Shown here: positions 41,436-54,700 of the stretch, piece after piece | Layout of the letters: every line of letters begins with the position of its first letter | Numbering within the stretch: the stretch's first letter is position 1 | NCBI GenBank assembly: GCA_013400975.1 | Contig: WBMZ01010265.1 | Span: 1-64,000 of the forward strand | Direction of reading: 5' to 3' | Length of the DNA: 64,000 nt | Origin: Atrichornis clamosus | Taxonomy: Eukaryota; Chordata; Aves; Passeriformes; Menuridae | The notes under the pieces: generated by a model | What the model was told of the DNA's origin: nothing | The model's input: only the letters and a program-made list of their open reading frames with translations | Database searches by the model: none | Program-made: the position numbers and the translations under genes

Positions 41436-44400
41436 TAACAACAGCTGTCCCTCCTCACCAAGAATTCTCTATTCCACAGTAGAAAACAGAAGCCCACAAC
41501 TGATCTTTTATCAGTTTATACCTTCCTGTTCACAAACAGCTGTTAAGAATTAAAAGAGAAAAATCACACAGAAATCCAGCAAAATGGACAAGAAAACATT
41601 CAAAGCTTCCAGGCACCCAGTACTTGAGAACTACCAAGCGAGAATGTGACCGGGTTGTATCAAAACCATCTCTCTGGCACAAAGCTATCAAAAAAAGCAG
41701 AAAATATCGTGGCAGGGCACTTACGGTACTAAAAACGTAACCAAGCGTACCTGTAACCCAGTCAGGAGAGGGTGATGTTGCTGTGTTCCAAACTGACATG
41801 ACTGCTACGGAATTTCCAGTAACTCGCTTACTGCAAGGACACAAGTTCCACACACAGCATCACAGAGAAGGATCAAAGCTGAAGTGTCCTGGTATCGATA
41901 TTGATCTCTAGTGTATATTATCAAAGTAGGAAATGAGATATACAAACATCAACAGAGCCAAAGGAGGTAGGATATATGTGACATCTGTGTGGCTGGTGTT
42001 CCCTCCTGGAACAAAGGGAATGGAGTCATTTGCAGGAGACAGGACTGGGGGAGCTGATCTGACATGATCCTTTTCACGAGCAAGCCCTGCTCGGGAAGAT
42101 CACCTGTCCTCCCTCCATGGCATCCCCAGCACCTCTCCTCCTCTTCTTGTTTCCTGCCCACCCCAGTGAGCTGGGTCTTACCATCCTCGTCTGCTTGGGC
42201 TCTATCCTTGGGCAATGGGAAATATGAGCAGCAATCTGTGCCGGCAAGGGAGGATGAACATCCCCTCTAGTTGCTGTTGGTTTTTTTCACCTGCATTTCC
42301 TATGGTTTTCTGGTATGTTTAAGTGATGCAACCAAGCAATTACAACATCTGTAAAAGGATGTCTGAAAGCAGACGCCTCCTAAATAACAGTTTATTAAAT
42401 ACTCATCCTCACAGTATGAAACGGGGTGGGGGTGGAGAGAGGAGGATAGTGAGAAGATTGTGAAGAAAGGGAATTTAAAACATAATTTTATAAAATCGAG
42501 AAAACAGAAACCTTAAAGTAATTTATGTAAGGATTCATCTCCATAGGGAGAAATAAGGAAAAAAGCCAATGATGCTAAAAAATATATACAACTCTTTCAG
42601 TACTTCCCCAGCAGGATACAGACCAAGAGTAAAATATACATTAAAAAGACTATTTATGAGACAACTTCCAACAGAAAAAAACAGCTAACAGAACATCAAC
42701 AAACAAATGAAAAGCAGAAGTAATCCTTTCTCATAATGAACAGCAAGGATTAAAATAATTTTGGTACTATCATAATACAATGGCATTTGTTTCATGCTGC
42801 TGAAGTGTTCTGTGATACTGTAAATTATTGAGTTATGTTGGCTTACGGTTATTTTTCTTAGGCTAGCCGGCATATAACAAAAACACAGTAACAATGAACT
42901 TACACCGTACTTCTCACTTCAAGAGTCCTTAAAGAAATAAAGTATAGCAATTACCCAACCGAGAACCAGGAACATAGAAGATTTCACTTCACCTGAGTCA
43001 AAACAAAGGGAAAGGACAAGAGCCCAGTCACTTCCATTTCATTTCTACTCTGAACATACCAGCATGCCTCGCTGAGCAAAACACAGGCTGTCATAATGAA
43101 CTGACTATGCTAATGAGCATTAAAACAAACAAAAAAATTCCATTAAACTCACCTGTGGGTAGAACAAGTTGAAACAATGACTAACTTTTCTCCTAGCTAA
43201 ATAATTTAAAGATTTTGTGATTAACAATTATTTCAAGGTGACGTTTCAATGGAAAACATTTTAAATAAAGAACTCTGGACCACAAAGAGGTTGCCATCCA
43301 TCAGCAGGTCTGCACTACTCATGCATATATATAATCATAGGTGGAGGCAAACATGAGGTAATTCAAGGTAGCTTCCTTGTTAATAAAAGCAGAATTACCT
43401 AACTCACCTTCCTCAGTTTTTTAATAGGAACAGAGGGGCTACGTACGCTTGCAACCTATTGAATTTCACTGCCACTGTAACCTGAATTAAACTTCAGATG
43501 CCCAATCAGGTGAGGCACCAGCCGAGAAGAGCAACCACTTTTCATACGTCTATAATTGTTTTGCACGAAGTCTAAAATGTACATTACTGTATCTCAGAAT
43601 TGCACTGCACAAAGCAGCAATGAGTTTCAAGGCAGAAGTGCAACAGGATTTTAGAATACTGCATGCCAGCTGATATATGGCATGCTCCAAGCTTCCATGA
43701 CTACAGCATTAATACCTTCCTGGCAACATGCATAAGAGGAAGAATCTGTACCTCACCAATTCCTCAAACAGGATTGCAAACTCAATCAAAATTACAGCTA
43801 AACTGTGAATATTGCATTCCCCAAAGAAAATGAACATGGAGCACACACAGGAGTCATTAGAACTGGGGTTATCAGGGGGAATTAAATTAATTGTAGATAT
43901 TTGAATGGTTGAAAATTTTTCTTACAATTTTTATTTGGTTTTTCAGTTTTTGGGGTTTTTTTTACATTTTCAACTATTTCTTCAGTGCAGTAATAGAAAT
44001 GTTGACCTTTCACATCTTTAAAAAAGAATCAATTTTCAACCCAAAATGTGGATTTAAGAACTCACAGTAACCAGCAGATATACAGCTTGTATATATCATG
44101 CTTCTTTTTCTTTATGCCCAGTTTCTCAGCTGAATAAATCTTCCAGGAGATTCCCATAATAAGCTGTGGTTGCAGAGCAAGCTGAGAGGTCATACATCAT
44201 CAGAAAAGCAGGCTGGCTTGAAGGTGAGCTCACAAAATAGTTGACTGGGGATAGAAGACAACCAGACTATAATCTCACAATGAACTTCAGCACTTTGCTC
44301 CTATCAAAGGGTCGACTTTCCTTCTCCCAAAGCCAACATTATTTTTTCAGTCTATATAAGCAGACAAGACTTACAAATTCATGTACTTAACATATGATCT

Positions 44401-47400
44401 AGTGTGTAACTGTGATTTTCCTATGGTACTGTAACAACATTAAGCTATGCTAGTTTTTGGCTAATATCACACATTCTCTTTGAAACCATCTCCAGTCTTG
44501 CAAATAAAATATTATCCTTCTCCTCTACCAAATAGATCTTCATAAAAATCAAAATTTCTCATAAGTGAAATCATCATCTTTCTGCCCTTCTATCACTGTA
44601 AACATAGGAAATCTCTTTTGGGCATGGCACTGTTGGATAAACACACGCTGTATGGAGAAGAGATCCTCCTCTGCCTCACTCCTTTACACTTGCTGCTAAA
44701 TTCCTAATATGCACAGTCACTAACATCTGAAGATGACCATTAAAAGTGTCTAAACTTCTGATTAATTGAACCAAGATACTCAGGGACTGCCCTTTATTGG
44801 TACAGTGCCTCACACAATTAACTTTATCACCCACAACTGAAAATCCCCCTGGTTCCTACCATACATACAACAAACAATACCAGACAGAATAAGGAGCACA
44901 TTCCCTGCTGTGCTCTGTAACAGTCAGCTTAGCTGCCTAGGAAAGGAAAGCAACAGCAGACAGTGGCCAGTAAATTAAGTCTCAAAGGATCTGGGATACT
45001 TCACTTAGTGTGAATTTCAGACAGCATCATACATCTTACAACCCCACCTGCATTTTTACTCTGTAATCTCAGTTAATTTAGCAAAAAGACTGCCTGGCAA
45101 GTGTGCTGACTGAGCTGGTTAAGATATCATTTCCTATTAGTCTTAAATCTATTACCTTTCTATTGCATTTTTGGGTCTGACCCCTGGAGAGAAAAAAAAA
45201 TAAAAACAAATGAGGAAACCACACCTACATCCATGATAAAACCCCTTGGCTCTCTACACGAGCTGACTTCAAAAGGAGTGAGGAACATATGAACCTCTGA
45301 AAATACTCTGTGTTTGGCAATGCAGTAGTGCAGAGATGCCTGAAGTAGGCAGTTTAGGTCCCAGAAGTAGTAAAGATGTCTCAGGATGTAGTTTTAGATA
45401 CAGCTCACCAGCTCTAGAGGCCTTTGTCAAAAGCCGCAACCATTATATTCTTCCCACCGTTTCCATCTCCATATAATAGAGGATATCCCTGATTTCACGT
45501 GTAGGTATGACTTGCAGGACGTATACAGCCATTGCCTTTCTCCCTTTGGGTTAGGTTTTTCTTGGATCAGTTGACCCTACCCTCCCCAACGTCACCGAGT
45601 CACCAGCAATGGATCCAGCAAGAAGGCCAGGACGACAGCAAAGTTGTAGGAGTTGGCGGCCTCTTCTTCTTCATGCAAGCTTACACTGAACATGAAACAG
45701 CACCCTCAGCACTTATCAGCTTGTGATGCTTCAGTTGACTTAATTAATCCAACTGACATAACCCTTCTGGGATGTCTCTTGCACCCTTCTGGGCTGCAAG
45801 CACAAGCTTCAGCAGTGCTTAGGAAATTCGACTGTATCTCCTTAGATACACCTCACAAAGCTCTGCATCATGCCCTCGAGGTAATGTCCTTACTGGCTTT
45901 GGGGTCACATCTTGATCTCTATCTGAAGAATATCCTACATTTATGGCACTGTAAAGAAACCAGCTGTAATTCTAACACCTCAATAACACCCCCTGAGTGA
46001 TGCCTATTGCAAGATGAAGAAAACCAACAGAAAGTAACAAGGGCGTTCTTTGCAAAAGAGATTGATACATATGTGCTATCCATATGCAGTTTGTTTCCCC
46101 AAATCAGTCCTGCTAAACATTAATTCAGAAAAAAGAAAATATCTGACTGAAGCAAAAATTCACAAATTACAGCAGCAAAAATCTGAAGTGCTCTTTCTTC
46201 TACTAATACAAAGAATGTACCTAAGCTGAATGAATCACTGCAAAACAGTTCCCCATATAGTCATGGAGCAAGCTTTGTTACAGAGGCTATTCTCAACTGA
46301 ATGTGAATAGGTATTTTTGGAAATCTTTAAAAATAAAACAAATTTATGTCACTATTAGCCAGGCTGAGGTAAAACATTTTTATGTATATAACAACATAAG
46401 GATGGATGGCATTCTTCAGATATGAAACAACACGATGAAGATGAAAGACACAGAGGACAATATTGGTTAAAGGGTTTTGTCATTTTACTCATTTCGTTTC
46501 ATAATTCCATCATAGTAAGGGACTGGAATGGAGACAGACCAAGAAGAATTAGGAGGAGAATTCACAGTAAGATATGTAATATTCCAGTAATTATTTGAGA
46601 GGACAAAACATAGGCAAAGGAACAGACAAGACTGCAGATCTGGAAACAAAAAGACTGATGAAAATTAGTGCTTCATCATTCTCTGTATTTGAAGATTGAC
46701 TGTGGGATGTAAGTCTCACATTTATAACTCCTTTTAACAAAAGCTTATGGCCCAACTCAGGAAATATTCAAGAAAGTGCAATTTTACACACCTAAGACAA
46801 ACATATTTACTAATTTTTAAAAACTGGGCCACATTCTACAATGACCAGCAAGACTTTCAGACTTCACACTGCAGCTAGTCAACATCATCCATCCTAACTT
46901 CTTGATAGTAGCCACCAGCTAATAAATTCTCTGCCCAGTCTCTATTACCAATAAATTAATCCAGTCTCTGTACATTTTTATAATGAGACGTATTATTTCT
47001 CAGAATAATTTTTGGCATAGACAAAGAAAGACGATTTTTTTCCTGCTGAAGGACCCCACCTTCAGCCTCATGGGGAGGGACCACCTTCTTCATGTTCGTT
47101 TTTGAAGCTGGTAACTGACGGACAAAGATTTTATTGCAGACCAAAAGATCTAAAGCCATAGGTCACTGGAGAATATTAAATGATAAGCAAATTCACATTT
47201 CTAAAGTAATTCTCCCAATTTATTAGCAATGCTAGCTCCTGTTCCATAGTAGGGGAGATAATAATGAAGCCTTGTTAAAGGGCAATGCGATATCTTTTAA
47301 GTAATGTCTTTTTTCCATTTGTGATAAAGTCATTAAGGCAGCACTGTGTCTTCCTGATGCCTCAAACAATAGACTACATTAAATCTCATGTGCAAAATTG

Positions 47401-50400
47401 AGGACAGTAGTTCACTGGAAAAATAAGCATGCGTTCTTGCTAATGCTGATGGCCTTCTAAAAATCATTAAACTACTCTAAATTGGTGACAATAAAACAAT
47501 GCAGAACTGTTTTAACTTTTTTCAAAGCAAAGAGAAAATCCATTTCCCTTGCAAATACTTCTTTGTTCCAAATCTGCCTAGCAACTTCTATGTTATATGG
47601 CATGTCTTCCTTATGGACTGCCTAAATCCCATTCTCCCATGATGATCTAACTTGAACTCAGTGTCTTTTAAATCTGGGCTGGTAAAGGTTTGTCTCCACG
47701 GCATCGACACAGGCTGCAGTTCCAGACTACTGCTCACCTCTTCTCTAGTCACAGGTTCCAAGGATCTGGTGCATGGAGCATAGATGAAATGTCAGCTCCA
47801 ATTTCCTTTCAGACTCAGCTAGAGATGGGGCTGCTTTGCAGTTGGGAATAGCTCACACGGTTTCATTCTCCCAGGGCTAAAATCCCTAAAATCCCTAAAA
47901 TAATTCCAGGACTACACTTTCTTTGCTTACTCCTTCTGCTGTATTGCATCTTAAATCCATCTTCACTTGCTCTAGATAAGCAACACCTGTGCAGTGTAAG
48001 GACTGAGATACTACTATTTAAGAAAACTTCTTAAAAACTTTTCAGCAGTATCACCCCACGACTGAACAGAGCACTCCAATGCTGTGGAAGACACAGGGGA
48101 ATCATGAAATAAAACAAAATATTTAATACAAAAGTTAAAGATCCTGGAGCTCATGCACAGATGGTAGGGAAGAACCTTACATTATACTTAACCTCTTTTT
48201 CAAGACTGAAATCTCCACTAAGAAAACAAGAAACAATATGAGAATGTAATGGATTGATTGCCCGGCTTGGTATCCAAACACAGCAGAAAATGCTACTATC
48301 TGCTCTGTCCTGGTTCTTATCTACATCATGGATGACTTCTACTACCATCATATGTAGTCAGGAGGCAATACCTGGTGAAGACCAAGTTGCTCAGAGCAGC
48401 ACAGGGAAGACAAGTTTCTGATGAATGAAATGCACATGGCTAAATGGTGCCAATTTCACCACAACTGTATGCCACAGAAAGTAAGTGAAAAACTAATTTA
48501 AGGTTAAAAGCTAGAGTTGTTTGTATAAAGTATTTTTTCCTCCTATTGTACTTCCATCTTGGTGGTGCAGGCATAAACAGAAAGGGCTTCTATGAGTTTA
48601 ATTCCATGTTGTCAAGTTATTGCAACGATCATTGTTCACTTTACCAAGAATGCTAAGCTGGTTATTTTCTACTTCTTAAGTCAACAGGTCAAGGGGAGGA
48701 CCAGCTGGGTGTCCCACACAGTCATGAAGGCATGAATGGCCAAACAATACCAAAATTCCCCCAGCAAGGTCCTCTCTGTGAATCCCACCTTGGAGACCAT
48801 GAACCACAAGGCAGAGCTAACCAAGACACAACTAAAGAAAAAACACCTTTTCTGGCTGACTTATTCATATGTCCTGCAGAAAAGCATTCAATATTCCTAC
48901 AAGGAGCAGGCACATACCCTTGGAACCCACAGTAGATTTAATCTTAATATCAATGAAGTTTTGCAGTAATTGACTTGTAAATACCCATCACCATTAACAG
49001 AGAGGACTCACCAAGAGCAGACTGCTTATTTATCGTATGTGGCAACCTACCACACAAAAACACCGCCTGAGGAGCAAACTCCCCTCCTTCACCACACATT
49101 GTACTCTCTGGTCCCGAAAGAGCTAAGAGAGATCCACACACAGCACCACAATGGAGTTTTTCTGTTGCCAGTGGAAAGGGCTGGAAGCTGATGCTGGATA
49201 AATAAGGATTAAAAACAAGGTGTGTGCTTTCAGAAGCAACTACTAGCATAGCTGTGGGAGGTTCTTCACCATGATCAATTTCAAAATCAAGAAGATGTTT
49301 ATGTGAAATATGGGCTCAGACAAACAAGAGATAATTTGAAGCAGTCCCATAGCCCTTCTAGGATGACAGCATCCTAAAGCTTCATTAGCAAGGCATGACA
49401 ATTCAGTGCTCTCTGGTCTGATAGCTCAGTGCTCACCATATCCTGGTCGATGGTCACTGATGCTCCAGATCCTGTTGGTTTCACTTCTCCACCACTGACA
49501 CAGCCTTCAAGATTCCCCATTCACAGATGAAACTTTTTTTTCATATCTCACTTTTGCCCTTACAGCAAACCTAGAGCTGACAGCTGATACCCCGCGGGAA
49601 CAAAACCCAAATGTGTTCCTGTGGGTTTTGAAAACCTTGGTCTTGTGTTCAGCATGCTAAGTGATGAAGCTTTGGCCACTACTCTCAAAAGTCTCAAAAT
49701 GCCATCTTAATTTCTGTATTTTCGAAGTAGAAATCACACCTCCCAGTACACACATATGCTGTGATGGAGGCACAACTCTAGGGACTTTGGACGCTGTAAC
49801 AACACAGACACCACAGTTCCACATTCATACTACTTGGATCACACTTTAGTTCCCACCCCATGCTTCCCAGTTATGATATTCATCTTCCCAAACAGCTCCA
49901 CAATTTTGGTAATCACATTCTTCAAACACTTGTCCCTGTTATGCATACCAACATTTACATATTCAAAACTGTCTCCGAAGCACATGCTAAACATCTGTTT
50001 CAACCAGCTCTCTTTAGAGTTTAAGCTGTTTGCTGGAAAATTGCCATCCTAATGGCCAGCTCTTCTGTTAGTGAACTGGAGAATTCATTTTGTATTTATT
50101 GATCGTTCCCTAATGAAGAATCATAAAGGTGCCACAGACTCTTGACCAGACACTACTTAATTAGTACCAAAGTGCATAAAATTCCAAATCAAACTGAGCT
50201 CTTTGTCCAATGGCTCAGTCACTGGAAAAAAGTGACATCATTTTCTGCTTATAGAGAAGTCCATAAAATTTTATTTAAAAATTCTAAGGAAATTAAAAAA
50301 CTATATAGATCATTCATTTCCTTCCAGTTCATAAGACACTAAATAGGTCTTCCAGAATCAAATCACACTTTGCTAAAGGAAGTATTCTTTATAAAGGACC

Positions 50401-51627
50401 CAGCAAAATGTATCATGCACAGAATTTATTTTAAACTGAACAAAGGCAAATATCAGTGAAACTTTTTTCTTTTGAACACTACATAGAAATGCTTCTGTTA
50501 CATACAGACACAATGCAAGGCATCCAGAAGGTATTAAGAATGCATCTGTCTTTTCATGATCATGGCTCATACAATAGTCCAATTTTTATGTTCTCTCAAA
50601 CTATCCTGTATTGGAGTAATTTCTGAGGGTACTTGCTGTCAAGAAGGCAGAGGTGAGCAAGAACTCAATTAAATGTCAAGCCTTTTTTCCTCTCAAAATT
50701 AAAGCTTCAAAAACACCCTGAATAGCTGGTATTTCCTTGTAAGTGTTTTAAATTAAGTCATCCTGAAAGTAAATTCCCTCTCTTCCATATAATTTAAATT
50801 CTCAATTAAGTAACTGAGAAAATAGCAGAAAGGGAAAAAGCCAAGTAACAGAAGCAGGTAAAAGCCCTTCCCTACATGGCAAGAGCATTGCTGCTTCTAT
50901 TAGACTGTTTGTTAATCTGTCTTCAGATTAACAAAGCATCTTGGATTCTTTGGGATAAAATGTACACAAGGAAACAAAGTTTCGTTATAACACAATATCC
51001 ATTAAATACAGACACTTTCACAGTAATCTACAACCACTGATGCAACTATTACCATATATGCAATAAAATACCCTTCCATTTTTCTAAAAATTATCACTCC
51101 AGCGCCAAGTTCTGCAAAAAATCCTATTCATGATCTGTCCTGTGTTGAGCAGTTGATGTGATACCAGCTTTAACCATCTGAGGCTTCTAGCCCTCTTAAT
51201 GACAAACAAGTTTATTTCACCAGAGAGAGAGCAGGTTTCCACAAACAAAAAATGAAGAGGACAAGCACATAAAGGATGAAACAATCACAGTATGGCAAAT
51301 ATCCCAAGATGGCAGAATAGTAAACATATATATGGACTTCCTAGACATATGAATCTGGCTTCCTTTACTGCAATCCATTCTTGTTTCCTGTTTTTTTTAA
51401 CAGTTTTAAAATTACACCAACAGTATCTCAGCTACCCCAGATGATTTCAGTAAGTCTTCTGCAGAGTTTCGTTCTGTGCTCCAAAGCAGCTCAGACCAGT
51501 GCAACTCCCAAGAAAATATGCTCCAGAACAGTGGAAATAAAGAAAAACATAGAAAAGAAAATGGGAGGGACAGTTAACCACAGAGAAGCTGGGGAAGGGT
51601 CACCAGAGTGAGGTCACACAAACCTCT
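41436..51627. other. intronic sequence without a recognised gene, adjoining the KLF12 exon
   Basis: No transposable element recognised over about 10 kb directly downstream of the exon. The stretch 47160-47500 has long AT-rich words and no repeat character, and may be a conserved non-coding element. A splice-competent looking 54-base segment lies at 42182-42235 (minus). No microsatellite of note. Confidence 0.55.
47877..47902. repeat. 9-base repeat ctaaaatcc, about three copies
   Basis: ctaaaatccctaaaatccct followed by aaaataa shows a 9-10 base period. No function inferred. Confidence 0.8.
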
Positions 51628-51633
51628 GCTTAC
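51628..51633 (-). promoter_or_regulatory. KLF12: splice donor of the KLF12 exon
   Basis: On the minus strand the exon ends GGG and is followed by GTAAGC, a near-consensus 5' splice site. The four consecutive C bases on the plus strand (51633-51636) place the cut after a complete GGG glycine codon, so the exon ends in phase 0. Confidence 0.87.
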
Positions 51634-51723
51634 CCCTTGCTCGGATTCCAGCAGCTCTGTTTTGACTCTGACTGCCGGCATCCCATCAAGCATTAACATT
51701 CTGTTCTCAGAGGCGCTGATGTC
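51634..51723 (-). CDS. KLF12: KLF12 internal coding exon (N-terminal region, 30 codons)
   Basis: Read on the minus strand, this 90-base segment gives 30 uninterrupted codons, starting D-I-S-A-S-E-N-R and then MLMLDGMPAVRVKTELLESE followed by Q-G. From memory this matches the N-terminus of KLF12 (AP-2rep), a nuclear Krueppel-like C2H2 zinc-finger repressor that binds CACCC/GC-box DNA and recruits CtBP. I know no such string in the related KLF3 or KLF8. The exon starts straight after a TTTTTTTGCCTTAG acceptor and ends at GGG followed by GTAAGC. Both boundaries are phase 0, so skipping it would keep the frame. It holds no zinc finger and no PVDLS motif; those belong to later exons. V-K-T-E fits the SUMO consensus (inference). 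The first five residues differ from the mammalian N-I-N-T-F I recall, while E-N-R-M onward agrees. Met codons at exon positions 9, 11 and 15 could start a protein if the preceding exon is non-coding. Confidence 0.93.
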
Positions 51724-51750
51724 CTAAGGCAAAAAAAGGACAAGGTTAAT
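51724..51750 (-). promoter_or_regulatory. KLF12: splice acceptor, pyrimidine tract and likely branch point of the KLF12 exon
   Basis: On the minus strand the bases just before the exon read CCTTTTTTTGCCTTAG, a strong pyrimidine tract ending in TAG. About 22-26 bases upstream of the exon lies TTAAC (51745-51749), which fits a branch-point consensus. Its distance from the acceptor is typical. The combination supports a working 3' splice site. Confidence 0.85.
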
Positions 51751-54700
51751 CAAAAAATTCTGAAAAAACACTTGATTTAGCAATTCATTGGTTTAAGATC
51801 TATGATATTGTACAAGTTTCTTTTAGCAGAAACGAAGTTAATGAGGATATCAAGGAGTAGCTGCCAAGTTACTACTTCTGTTAAAATAGTACAGTATACT
51901 TGAAAGATAACTAAGTCTTTGTAAGCAACACGGGAAAGTCCTGTCCAATTACTAATTTCTAATTTGAAATTAATCACACAGAGGCAGGTATATACATTTC
52001 TGGCTTTAGAATTGCAAAAGGGAGCAGTGATGTCAAACAGTTTGAAGGTTTTGGCAGTATACTCAGGTATAGTTGATTTCAATCAAAACATTTGTACTTC
52101 TGGTAGAGAAAGCATAGGCTTGTATTGCAAAAAGTTACAGCAAAGGCCTGTACACACACACATTATAAATTAACACACATCTACAACTCCTCAAATTTCT
52201 TATCGTCTTATAAAGTTATCAGCATTTGTCAATGAAAATCTCCACATACCTCTGAAACAACAGAGATTAAAAAGCATGTTAAAAACATGCATTTTTCACG
52301 TAGTTATGGGCAATATATGCCGAGAGCTTCAAGCTGAAGAAGGATTTGCAGAACTGTGCTTCCCTGAATCAACATTCCCACTGTGAAAGTCTCATCTGGC
52401 TGTTGCTGGAGCAGTTTATGAAGACATACAAAACAACCTCCTGTGCCTTCAGTTCAAACACTGCCTCAACCTGAGTCAATTTTCTACTCCAGACAAGGCT
52501 GGTGTTTGAAAGCTATTTTATCCTTCAGGCTAGAATGTGACCTTACAAATCCAGACACCTTGGTCAGTGGTACAGAAACGCAGAGGCATCACCGCTATCC
52601 TTCAAATAACACAACTGGAGCATGTATCACTTATAAGTAACTCATTCACACTCAGTTATTAATCTGCAGCTCTGTCTGGAAGGCAGGGCTCTAGACTGAA
52701 AACTCACCTCTGCTCTGATACCTCTGTAACCACACTGGAATGGAAAAAACACTTTCCCTGTGTTTCATGGACAGCAGATCTGTTCAGCACTAAGTGATGC
52801 CATTATTCATAAGGAAAGCATTCATAGCCCTGCTTTTTATCATGGTTGCGTCAGTGGAATTTTAAGGGAAATGGTCTGTCCTAACGGACGTTCCAAAATA
52901 CATTTTAAAAACTTAAATTACTTTAAACATTTTCTTTCTTCTGATCGATACACCTCATCCCAGGACCTTCACTTTCAGGGGCATAAATACTGCAGAAACT
53001 GTTTGGTTTTGTATACTCTTTTATTGTAATTAAATAACATTGAAAAGCAAGGAAACTGATAGGGCCATGCTCCAACATGGTGCCACAAGCAGAACAAACG
53101 ACCTGCTTAAAATCTCTGTCACCCTCACTTTGAACCTTGTGTATTATAGCACATAGAGCTATGGTTTGACACTACAGAGCACACAGGAACTTGATGGTGA
53201 AGCAGATAAGCAAATGCAATTGCTATTTTCTTCCTTTAAAAGTAGATTTAGATTGTTCACAAAAAGCTCTAAATGCTTAGAATTATAAAATTACAAATCA
53301 AACAAGTAATTTTCACCAGATCACCTCTGCATTCAAACATGTGAGACTGAAAAGCAGTCAAGCTATTGAGATGTCCCAATCCATGCTATGTTACTACTAT
53401 GTATCTACTGTATTTTTTAAGCTTGACACAAAAGGAATTTAAAAAAAAAAGTTCTACATATGCTTTCTGAGCAAATTATTGATCTTTATTCAGTGTTTCA
53501 GGCATAAGGTAGAAAAAAAAGCAGGAAGGGTCTCTGATGACACAAAGAAGCTGGATGAAATTATTCCTGGCTTTATATCCCTCTTCCCAGCGAAGGCTAT
53601 GCACTGTTTACTTATTAGCAGCAGATCTCACGTGTCACTGAGCTCCATCAGTTTGGATGTGGTTTGGGGTGGAGAAAGAGAAAGAGCCAGCGCAGCATTT
53701 GTGGCTCTCCCAGTGTCTGTTTTGCAAGTTTAGAGGTCTCTCTCCTTTCTTGATTCATAGGCAGCACAGCTGAATTTTACAGCAAGATCAGGAATACACC
53801 ATCATCAAGCATCCCTTAGGCTGTTTAGCTCATAGACAAAGAAGGATGAGCTGATAGTGCATGGTGTCCCTGAGGAAGTTTCACCCGCCTGAGCAAAGGG
53901 ACGAAGCTGGCTTACACAGGAGGCAACGGCAGAAGGAGGGGGGAAGACAAAGCGCCACGGAGGAAAGGCAGGTTTAATGAACTGTTAGAATCTGATTAGA
54001 GGCTAATGTCCCTTTTAGTGCTTTGTACCAATTTACAGCTGATATACTTGAACTATTTTTCCCCACTGGCTGTGATAAACTCATTAGTTTTAAAAATGCA
54101 AGCTAACCAGAGCCTTTGAAGTTTAAAACTGATAAATCATGAAAACCTGACTAGTTCATGTACCATTTAACACATTTACATTTAACTAAATTTTCACAGT
54201 GTTCGTTTCCCCTTTTGTTCTCTAAAAATCTTATTTCTTAAAAGCAGCCTTTCGAGTGCTGGTCTGAAGAGCAAATGCTCTGGCTTATGGGCAATTTATA
54301 ATTTAGAGTAGCAATAATCACAGGAGTAAATTCTTTCCAACCTATTTGATCCCTTCTGCATTTACAACTGGAAGTACATTGTGTGACACATCCTGGGGGG
54401 CCACTGCGGAGTAGTCTGTGTGCTATACATAGGGATGACACGCTCAGTAAAAGCCACCCAGAGAGCCGATCTGCCCAAATGGTGCTCTCCTGCTATAACC
54501 AGTGTTTGCACTACAGAATGGCCACAGCCATGCAGCAACCAGATGTAAGTGTCGAGGTCTGCATACAGTGGGCTCTCACCGAAGGCCAAGGGGCTTGACT
54601 CATTCTCACAGGGGCTGGAGGTATGAATTGCGTTCTCCCAGGAGACTCTGAGGTCAGACAAGCAGATGGAGCACCCACACCAGAGTGAGGCCAGGCTGCT

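Larger units (their letters stand above)
1..51633 (-). other. KLF12: KLF12 intron downstream of the exon (partial, >51 kb)
   Basis: Everything left of the exon is inferred to be one intron, because no further KLF12 coding sequence was found. The following exon should encode the PVDLS CtBP motif within several hundred bases of open frame, and no minus-strand open frame here looks like it. The intron is populated by CR1 fragments and two LTRs. A very long intron suits KLF12, which is a large gene in vertebrates. An unrecognised alternative exon or non-coding RNA inside it cannot be excluded. Confidence 0.75.

Noticed and set aside
42424..42445. G-rich run ggggtgggggtggaga as a possible G-quadruplex
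   Set aside because: Fewer than four runs of three or more G with short loops.
48736..49191. Successive open frames at 48736-48969 and 48970-49191 that could suggest a processed pseudogene
   Set aside because: No family recognised, no poly-A tail or target duplication seen; adjacency appears accidental.
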